Positions 1 through 4,868 of a stretch of DNA of 6,199 nt are shown here, piece by piece. The stretch is from Gammaproteobacteria bacterium (GTDB taxonomy: Bacteria; Pseudomonadota; Gammaproteobacteria; UBA6429; Thiohalophilaceae). Position numbers and translations under genes: made by a program. The stretch lies in assembly GCA_013152045.1 (NCBI GenBank), contig JAADGZ010000215.1, positions 1 to 6,199 on the forward strand, in the 5' to 3' direction. The notes beneath the pieces were generated by a model. It was not told the DNA's origin and made no database searches. It saw only the letters and a list, made by a program, of their open reading frames with translations. The stretch's first letter is position 1; each line of letters opens with the position of its first letter.

Positions 1-165
1 GATGTTCTGGATGGCTTGCCGAAGCTTGGAAAAAAAGTGCCCGAACTGAATGATGAGAATATCCGGGAGCTATCCATGTACTCTTACCGGATCATTTATG
101 AGATAAAAAATCAGGACACTTTCGTGCTTGCCGTGGTGCATAAACAGCAGGAGTTGATAGCGTAG
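1..165 (+). CDS. RelE/ParE-family toxin, C-terminal fragment (5' end outside window)
   Basis: Frame 1 is open from the first base to a TAG at 163-165 and gives 54 residues. The segments VPEL, then IREL, then YRIIYEI, then VLAVVHKQQEL follow the order and spacing of the C-terminal half of RelE/ParE-superfamily toxins, in which an 'R.iY.i' strand is followed by a final 'V..v.h.r..l' strand. By family knowledge, members are small toxins of type II toxin-antitoxin modules: RelE-like ones cleave mRNA on the ribosome and ParE-like ones poison gyrase. The fragment does not let me choose between them, although YRIIYEI and VVHKQQ look more ParE-like. Full-length members have about 90-100 residues, so roughly the first 40 are missing to the left. 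The antitoxin gene would normally overlap or sit just upstream, also outside the window. The assignment to the superfamily is fairly secure; activity cannot be judged. Confidence 0.82.
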   Translation, partial: DVLDGLPKLGKKVPELNDENIRELSMYSYRIIYEIKNQDTFVLAVVHKQQELIA

Positions 166-276
166 AACATAGATTGATTTTCTATTGGCATACTGCCTCC
201 TGAATTCAAACTAGGTCACTGTTATATAAAAATACCGTTCTTATCCCAGAAAACCATGTAACAGAAAATGATCCCT

Positions 277-837
277 TTACGAAAACCGAGATCTGGAAAA
301 GACCATCAAGCCGGACAACATTAACCACAAAGATGTCGGCAGAGGAACCAGCGTAATTTTTCCGCTCGACAATGAAATATTTCCACTCGTAAATGGAACC
401 AGTTTTATATCTGGAGCATTCAATAATACAGCAGAATCGCTGCCGGCAATGGTGATACTGGATGATGCAGGACTGAGATCAACCGCAGCGCCCTGAATTG
501 TGAAATTAACGTTACTGGTAATGTCTCCGGCAAGATAGAAACGATCAACGGTATTTAACGTGAGGCCCACATCCTTAATAGTGAGTGCGCCGTAGATTTC
601 GATATTACCTGCTGAGTTCAGCGTAATACCCGGCATTGAAGAAGTTCCGGATATATCCAGCAGACCATTTTGAGTAATTAGGATATTATTATAGTTATAC
701 GTCGTATCAGCAATAATGTTCCAGGATACGGCGCTGTCAACAACAAGCGTGTCAGGATCATTAATATTAATCACTGCCGCAGAGGCGATGCCAGAAATCA
801 AATAAATGAGGCCAACAAAAAGATAATTCCATTTCAT
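277..837 (-). CDS. Secreted PEP-CTERM (VPLP-type) sorting-domain protein
   Basis: The gene encodes 186 residues from the ATG at 837. The reading frame stays open 31 codons further upstream to 930, but the inner ATG is chosen because an AAGGA ribosome binding site lies 7 nt before it and it opens directly onto a signal peptide (MKWNYLFVGLIYLISG, probable cleavage after ASA at about residue 20). The mature part is rich in Ser, Asn, Thr, Ile and Val, has no cysteine, and shows alternating short hydrophobic stretches that suggest a beta-helix or beta-sandwich. The last 23 residues start with VPLPTSLWLMLSGLM and end in SRSRFS: a Pro-rich motif, a hydrophobic helix and a few arginines, as in PEP-CTERM signals. 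By family knowledge such proteins are exported, cut and anchored or released by an exosortase, often in EPS or biofilm producers. The function of the mature domain is not recognised. No exosortase gene lies in the window. The base composition is clearly more AT-rich than the glucoamylase gene. Confidence 0.8.
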   Translation of the reverse strand: MKWNYLFVGLIYLISGIASAAVININDPDTLVVDSAVSWNIIADTTYNYNNILITQNGLLDISGTSSMPGITLNSAGNIEIYGALTIKDVGLTLNTVDRFYLAGDITSNVNFTIQGAAVDLSPASSSITIAGSDSAVLLNAPDIKLVPFTSGNISLSSGKITLVPLPTSLWLMLSGLMVFSRSRFS

Positions 838-962
838 TTTTATATCCTTGTATATTAAAATAATTATGGCCTTATTATTACTTCTGCATATGGCATAAAT
901 ATGATCGACCCAGGTCAGGAATTCATCCACTATTATGTTTTATATTACGGGAATCAAAATTA
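838..962. promoter_or_regulatory. Divergent intergenic region between the PEP-CTERM and DUF202 genes
   Basis: These 125 AT-rich bases separate two divergently oriented start codons, so promoters for both genes are expected here. On the + strand there are two -10-like hexamers, TATTAT at 931-936 and TATATT at 941-946, but neither has a convincing -35 partner at the usual distance. On the - strand CATAAT and TTAATA runs lie 5' of the AAGGA site. I looked for a sigma-54 (GG-N10-GC) element, because some PEP-CTERM genes are controlled that way, and did not find one. The promoter role is inferred from gene orientation; no precise promoter is called. Confidence 0.45.
845..849 (-). promoter_or_regulatory. 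Ribosome binding site that fixes the PEP-CTERM gene start
   Basis: Read on the - strand this is AAGGA, followed by 7 nt and then the ATG at 837. No comparable Shine-Dalgarno sequence precedes the longer possible start at 930. This site and the signal peptide that follows decide the start codon. Confidence 0.7.
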
Positions 963-1316
963 ATGCCTGACACAAACTCGCTGGCGCTGGATCGCACTGT
1001 TCTCGCCAATGAACGAACCTATGCGGCATGGATTCGCACCGGTCTCACCGCACTTGCCACCGGCCTGGCTATCGCCAGGTTCATGTCTGGCAGCATGCCA
1101 CTCTGGAGTATCCACACCATTGCCAGCATCCTTATTCTGTTTAGTGCGGTTGCCTTCTTTCTGGCTGCCTGGCGCTACCAGCATTTACATGTAGGCATGG
1201 CGCATCTCAATGTCAAAATGATTTCCGTTACGATGGTCAGGCTCTCAAGTTTTGTACTTATAGTTTGTTCTTTGATCGCATTAATCGGCTTATGGTATAT
1301 AACACCCTCATCCTGA
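963..1316 (+). CDS. DUF202 family inner-membrane protein
   Basis: The product has 117 residues. The N-terminal segment LDRTVLANERTYAAWIRTGL (residues 9-28) is the hallmark of the DUF202 (YidH-like) family: an 'ER T..aW.RT' motif leading straight into the first membrane helix. Three hydrophobic helices are visible at about residues 24-41, 50-69 and 93-113, with a short basic/His-containing loop (WRYQHLHVG) after the second. Length and topology are normal for the family, whose biochemical role is unknown. The start at 963 is supported by GGGA 10 nt upstream and by the position of the motif near the N-terminus, as is usual for the family. The gene is divergent from the PEP-CTERM gene and lies 164 bp upstream of the glucoamylase gene on the same strand; co-transcription is possible but not shown. 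Confidence 0.88.
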   Translation: MPDTNSLALDRTVLANERTYAAWIRTGLTALATGLAIARFMSGSMPLWSIHTIASILILFSAVAFFLAAWRYQHLHVGMAHLNVKMISVTMVRLSSFVLIVCSLIALIGLWYITPSS

Positions 1317-1480
1317 AACAAGCCATCATCTCCGCACATAAAACTCTGCGCCGCACGGAATAATAATCACATGGAAAAATGAACCTGTACTGCCTGAATA
1401 TGGTCTGATGATCGTGAAATACCGAACAGAACATCAAGGTTAGGAGATCCAGATTTTGATCAAAAAAAACCAAGAACACT

Positions 1481-3853
1481 ATGACCTCACAGGATAACAA
1501 CAATGCACCTGGCAGCCCAGGTCTCGCGCCGACCTGGAGCGGAGGACGAAAAAATACTGTCGGTTGCGCACTGGGTCCTTCCCGCTTATGGTTTACCCTC
1601 GGTCGTGGAATTATTAATGAAGTCTTTTATCCGCGTGTCGACCTGCCGCAAATCCGTGACCTCGGTTTTATCATCGCTGATGGCGAAGGTTTCTGGGTTG
1701 AAGTCAAACGGATGGATAATTACACCCTTAGCCAACCGGAACCCGGCATACCAGCCTATACCGTTGTCCACCAACACCCTCGCTTCACCCTGACCCTGCG
1801 TATTACGCCCGATCCACAACGTGATGTAGTGCTGATTGAATGCCGACTTGAAGGGGACAAACAACTACGTCCATATGCTTTACTGGCTCCCCGCCTGGGC
1901 GGAACCGGCTACGACAATCTTGCCGCTGTAGCCTCGTATCGAGGCCGACGCATGCTCTGGGCGGAACAGGGTCCATTCGGTCTGGCACTGGCGGCGGTGG
2001 ATGCCGACCAGCATGACGCCTGGAGAGAGGCAAGCGTCGGTTTTACCGGCCACAGTGATGGCTGGCAGGACTTCAATCAAAATGGTGCCATGCACTGGCA
2101 TTACTCCCAGGCCGGTCCCGGCAATGTCGCCCTCAGCGGGCGTCTGCCCCGTTACGCGGTACTCGCGCTAGGCTTTGCCAGTAGTAAGGAATCTGCAGCT
2201 ACGCTGGCCCTGTCGGCCCTGCCGCGAGAGTTTGACAGCCCGTGGCAGCAACAGATCCTTGACTGGCACAACTGGCATTCCGCCTGCAATGGACGCTGCC
2301 CTTTTTCACTAAATTTACCCAAACACCTGCACGATGAACTGATGATCTCGGCGATGGTGCTGCGCACCCATCAGGATCAAATATTTACCGGCGCCATGGT
2401 CGCCAGCCTCAGCATTCCCTGGGGCAACACACGTAACGAACGGGGTGGCTATCACCTGGTATGGCCACGGGATCTGGTGGAAAGTGCCGGCGCACTGCTG
2501 GTATTAGGCGCAGATGACAAGGCGCGTGAAATCCTGCGTTACCTGGTTGCCAGTCAACACAGTGACGGCCACTGGTATCAAAATCAATGGCTGGGCGGCA
2601 AGCCCTACTGGCAAGGCATGCAACTCGATGAGGCAGCCTTTCCAGTATTGCTGGCAGCAGCCTTGCGTGAACGGGGGGCACTGGACAGCATTGATGTGCG
2701 ACAGATGGTTTCTCTGGCGCTGTCTTTTATCATCCACAATGGCCCGTCTACCGATCAGGATCGCTGGGAAGAAAATGCCGGCGTCAATACCTTCACCCTG
2801 GCAGTCTGCATCGCCGCACTGGTCAGCGGCGCCGACTTCCTCGAAGCAAAGGATCGGGACATGGCACTGGCTGTGGCCGATTTCTGGAACAGCCGCATTG
2901 AATCATGGACCGTAGTGCGCAACACCGCACTGGCGCAACGCCACCAGATCGCCGGTTACTATATTCGTACCATGCCGCCCAAAGCCATCATGGATGAAGA
3001 AGCCCTGAGTGAAAAGTTACCGATTAAAAACCGTCTGCGGGATCCCGGCCTGACCGCCGAGGAACAAATCAGCACTGACTTTCTGCAACTGGTGCGCTTC
3101 GGCCTGCGCCGCGCCGATGATCCGCTGATCAGAGACAGCATTAAAATAGTCGATGCCCTGCTCAAGGCCGAAACCCCCAATGGCCCGGCCTGGTATCGCT
3201 ACAATGGTGACGGCTATGGTGAACACCGGGATGGATCGCCCTTTGATGGCACCGGTCTGGGCCGTCCCTGGCCGCTACTAACCGGAGAACGCGGCCACTA
3301 TGAATTACTCGCCGGCCGGGATCCCCTGCCCTATCTTGAAGCCATGGCCGCCATGGCGGGGCGCGGCGGCATGCTGCCGGAACAGATCTGGGACAGCGAT
3401 CCGGTTCCCGCCCAACGTCTCTATCCCGGCAAGGCCACCGGATCGGCCATGCCTTTGGTCTGGGCGCACGCAGAATTTATTAAACTGGCACATTCACGCG
3501 CTAAGGGCCAACCGATGGATCGGCCTGAGGCGGTCTGGCGTCGCTATCATGGAAAACAACGGAAGTCTAAACTTGCGATATGGTTACCCCAGGCACCAAT
3601 TGATACGATTCAGGCTGGCGAGGCTCTCTGCATCTGTTTGTCACAGGCGGCAACAATACATTTCTGGCAGGATGGCCAACCGAAACAGTGCAAACAGAAA
3701 ACAACGGCGGGGGGACTTGGTTTGCATCTCTTAACACTCCCGGCAAACAGGCTCATTGCCAATGAAACGTTCTATTTTACTATCGAACCGTCCGAGGCAG
3801 GTGAAGAAAATAGATCTCCTTACCAAATCGATGTAGTGGTTGAATCAGGATAA
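1481..3853 (+). CDS. GH15 glucoamylase (glucan 1,4-alpha-glucosidase), cytoplasmic
   Basis: The product has 790 residues, the usual size of bacterial glucoamylase/glucodextranase proteins of glycoside hydrolase family 15. An N-terminal beta-sandwich domain covers about residues 10-275 (GCALGPSRLWFTLGRG near its start). The catalytic (alpha/alpha)6 barrel covers about 280-690, and a small beta domain covers about 694-790 (starting near KLAIWLP). In the barrel I see SIPWGN (311-316), HLVWPRDL (325-332), the catalytic acid in DRWEENAG (Glu430), GRPWPLLTGERGHYEL (594-609) and the catalytic base in MLPEQIWD (Glu634). By family knowledge these enzymes release beta-D-glucose from the non-reducing ends of alpha-glucans by inversion. 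There is no signal peptide, so glycogen or maltodextrin in the cytoplasm is the likely substrate; a glucodextranase or other GH15 specificity cannot be excluded. An in-frame TGA at 1457 makes the ATG at 1481 the first usable ATG, although the Shine-Dalgarno sequence is weak. The last 100 codons or so are visibly less GC-rich than the barrel. Confidence 0.93.
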   Translation: MTSQDNNNAPGSPGLAPTWSGGRKNTVGCALGPSRLWFTLGRGIINEVFYPRVDLPQIRDLGFIIADGEGFWVEVKRMDNYTLSQPEPGIPAYTVVHQHPRFTLTLRITPDPQRDVVLIECRLEGDKQLRPYALLAPRLGGTGYDNLAAVASYRGRRMLWAEQGPFGLALAAVDADQHDAWREASVGFTGHSDGWQDFNQNGAMHWHYSQAGPGNVALSGRLPRYAVLALGFASSKESAATLALSALPREFDSPWQQQILDWHNWHSACNGRCPFSLNLPKHLHDELMISAMVLRTHQDQIFTGAMVASLSIPWGNTRNERGGYHLVWPRDLVESAGALLVLGADDKAREILRYLVASQHSDGHWYQNQWLGGKPYWQGMQLDEAAFPVLLAAALRERGALDSIDVRQMVSLALSFIIHNGPSTDQDRWEENAGVNTFTLAVCIAALVSGADFLEAKDRDMALAVADFWNSRIESWTVVRNTALAQRHQIAGYYIRTMPPKAIMDEEALSEKLPIKNRLRDPGLTAEEQISTDFLQLVRFGLRRADDPLIRDSIKIVDALLKAETPNGPAWYRYNGDGYGEHRDGSPFDGTGLGRPWPLLTGERGHYELLAGRDPLPYLEAMAAMAGRGGMLPEQIWDSDPVPAQRLYPGKATGSAMPLVWAHAEFIKLAHSRAKGQPMDRPEAVWRRYHGKQRKSKLAIWLPQAPIDTIQAGEALCICLSQAATIHFWQDGQPKQCKQKTTAGGLGLHLLTLPANRLIANETFYFTIEPSEAGEENRSPYQIDVVVESG

Positions 3854-3881
3854 TTTGAGTCCTGTAGAAAAATGAGTGAGC

Positions 3882-3980
3882 GTAGGTTGGCGCTAAGCCA
3901 TGACCTTTATGGCGAAGCCCAACAATAAGTCAATTCGAAGCTATGCTTGTTGGGCTTCGCATTACTCAGCGCCAACCCAC
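3882..3980. repeat. Nested inverted repeat (palindromic intergenic element)
   Basis: The outer arms are 3882-3894 (GTAGGTTGGCGCT) and 3968-3980, complementary at 12 of 13 positions. The inner arms are 3912-3925 (GCGAAGCCCAACAA) and 3947-3960, complementary at all 14 positions around a 21-nt loop. The unit could fold as a long cruciform or RNA hairpin with internal bulges. The GCCCAACA/TGTTGGGC core resembles intergenic repeats I recall from many gammaproteobacterial genomes, but copy number here cannot be seen in one window. A short open frame at 3900-4100 runs through this element and is not considered a gene. Its place between two convergent genes suggests a tolerated insertion site or a transcription end point. 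Confidence 0.8.
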
Positions 3981-3989
3981 AGGCGGTTC

Positions 3990-4021
3990 TCTGGTTCCCA
4001 CGCGGGAGCGTGGGAACCAGA
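3990..4021. repeat. Near-perfect GC-rich hairpin repeat, possible transcription stop
   Basis: CTGGTTCCCACGC (3991-4003) is exactly complementary to 4008-4020, with a four-base GGGA loop; one more T-A pair (3990/4021) extends the stem to 14 bp. It lies between the stops of two convergent genes, where a bidirectional terminator would be expected. Neither side carries the T-run of a classical Rho-independent terminator, although A-rich sequence follows at 4021-4024. The same core occurs, as far as I recall, as a dispersed intergenic repeat in sulfur- and methane-oxidising gammaproteobacteria. The hairpin is certain from the sequence; the terminator role is inferred. Confidence 0.75.
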
Positions 4022-4044
4022 AAATAGTTACTACTTTTTAAGCT

Positions 4045-4524
4045 CTAAAATTCAATCACCGTCACCATTATTTGAAAATACAACAAACTGGTGGATTTAG
4101 GCAGAAACTCGGGGATAAAAGCTGCGTTCAGGGCCACATAGTCATTCCCTACTGAAACAAAGGGACCCGCCACCGGAAAGGGTTTGTTATTTTTGTAGTC
4201 ATAACGGGTCATGAGTACCCCGGTCAAACCGATGTCTACGTACAGCCCGCCCCAGTCCGATGACAGGGGAATGCGATACTTGCCACCGCCAGCTAGATAA
4301 TTGGAATCCTGATTGTTACTGTCCCTGAAGGTGCCCCCAGCAATAAAGGGAACCCAGTTACCCGACTGTTCAAAGTCATATTCCAAGCCTGGTCCAAGAT
4401 TTGTCTCGTTATAATTCTTGCTACGATCAAAATGATAAGAAAGACCATTGAAAGCAAAATACAACTTGTCTGCCAACAATTCACTGGAGAACAACAGGCA
4501 AATAAACACAATTGAAGTACGCAT
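4045..4524 (-). CDS. PagP-like outer-membrane beta-barrel protein (putative lipid A palmitoyltransferase relative)
   Basis: The product has 159 residues. A signal peptide (MRTSIVFICLLFSSELLA, cleavage about after Ala18) leaves a mature protein of about 141 residues, against about 161 in E. coli PagP. By eye the mature part aligns along its length with PagP: a YNE motif (38-40), G.GLE (44-48), GNW (55-57), FRDSNN (66-71) where PagP has FKDSWN, then PFPV..PF.SVG (115-126), FIP (136-138), and a final aromatic residue (F159) as expected for barrel assembly. PagP moves a palmitoyl chain from phospholipid to lipid A in the outer membrane, using a His-Asp-Ser set. Asp68-Ser69 match the Asp-Ser pair, but no His stands at the usual position; His31 is the only nearby candidate. 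Start choice is supported by AAGGG 6 nt upstream. A generic beta-barrel of other function is the alternative. Confidence 0.68.
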   Translation of the reverse strand: MRTSIVFICLLFSSELLADKLYFAFNGLSYHFDRSKNYNETNLGPGLEYDFEQSGNWVPFIAGGTFRDSNNQDSNYLAGGGKYRIPLSSDWGGLYVDIGLTGVLMTRYDYKNNKPFPVAGPFVSVGNDYVALNAAFIPEFLPKSTSLLYFQIMVTVIEF

Positions 4525-4530
4525 AAGACA

Positions 4531-4535
4531 CCCTT
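4531..4535 (-). promoter_or_regulatory. Ribosome binding site of the PagP-like gene
   Basis: Read on the - strand this is AAGGG, 6 nt before the ATG at 4524. It overlaps the downstream arm of the CTTAAG inverted repeat at 4532-4559, so it could be masked if that repeat folds in the mRNA. Confidence 0.6.
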
Positions 4536-4559
4536 AAGAATCAGAATATAAACTTAAGG
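4532..4559. repeat. CCTTAAG...CTTAAGG inverted repeat before the PagP-like gene
   Basis: CCTTAAG at 4532-4538 and CTTAAGG at 4553-4559 are exact reverse complements, separated by 14 nt. The spacer contains, on the - strand, TATATT (4545-4550), a -10-like hexamer. The repeat could therefore be an operator flanking the -10 box. If transcription begins further upstream, it could instead be an RNA hairpin covering the ribosome binding site. Confidence 0.5.
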
Positions 4560-4813
4560 AGAGCTATCGGCCGGTTAAAATACGACTGAAATAAATATTT
4601 TTAATATCTGTTATCTTGTGACCAATTTCCAGCTTCTGCAGAGTCTCAACTTAGGCGCGATCTGAGGCAACGTCTATCTCGCAGATGGTGTAGCCTAATA
4701 ATAAGGCATAAACCATTAGCACCATCCTCCTCTCAAGTTTGTCACACTATGTCATCAAAACACTCGTTTTTGGTTCACTCCAGTTAATCTGTCACAAAAT
4801 TGACACATACTGA

Positions 4814-4844
4814 TTGCAAAATAACCCATATCACCACACATAAT
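4814..4844 (+). promoter_or_regulatory. Weak candidate sigma-70 promoter of the chemoreceptor gene
   Basis: TTGCAA at 4814-4819 and CATAAT at 4839-4844 resemble -35 and -10 hexamers, but the 19-nt spacer is longer than ideal. A perfect TTGACA lies at 4800-4805, yet it has only a poor -10 (TAACCC) at 16 nt. With the CATAAT box, transcription would begin about 18 nt before the ATG at 4869. I did not find the sigma-28 type motif common at chemotaxis genes. Confidence 0.3.
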
Positions 4845-4868
4845 ATATTACTATCACCTTCATCACTT

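Larger units (their letters stand above)
4525..4868. other. 344-bp non-coding region between the divergent PagP-like and chemoreceptor genes
   Basis: I see no supportable gene on either strand here. The part next to the PagP-like gene is AT-rich (4575-4620) and holds the CTTAAG inverted repeat. The middle (4650-4730) is less AT-rich and contains an imperfect stem: GATGGTG at 4684-4690 pairs with CACCATC at 4720-4726 and encloses GCCT/AGGC (4693-4696 with 4704-4707). The part next to the chemoreceptor gene holds four TGTCA/TGACA motifs (4740-4805) and a candidate promoter. I found no match to a riboswitch, tRNA or small RNA that I recognise. Confidence 0.6.

Noticed and set aside
166..276. Short gap between the toxin and PEP-CTERM gene ends examined for a terminator or promoter
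   Set aside because: There is AT-rich sequence (TTATATAAAA near 229) but no convincing hairpin with a T-run and no downstream + strand gene.
838..930. N-terminal extension of the PEP-CTERM protein to an ATG at 930
   Set aside because: It would put 31 non-signal residues before a good signal peptide, and only the inner ATG has a proper ribosome binding site.
1258..1503. 81-codon - strand open frame over the DUF202-glucoamylase gap
   Set aside because: No family resemblance, no ribosome site, and it overlaps the ends of two well-supported genes in antisense.
3900..4100. 66-codon open frame on the + strand starting MTFMAKPNNK
   Set aside because: It runs through both palindromic repeats and into the end of the PagP-like gene; its residues are only translated repeat sequence, with no ribosome site and no recognisable domain.
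4650..4730. Possible c-di-GMP (GEMM) or other riboswitch before the chemoreceptor gene
   Set aside because: The stem at 4684-4726 does not come with the conserved loop sequences of that class on either strand, and it lies far from the start codon.
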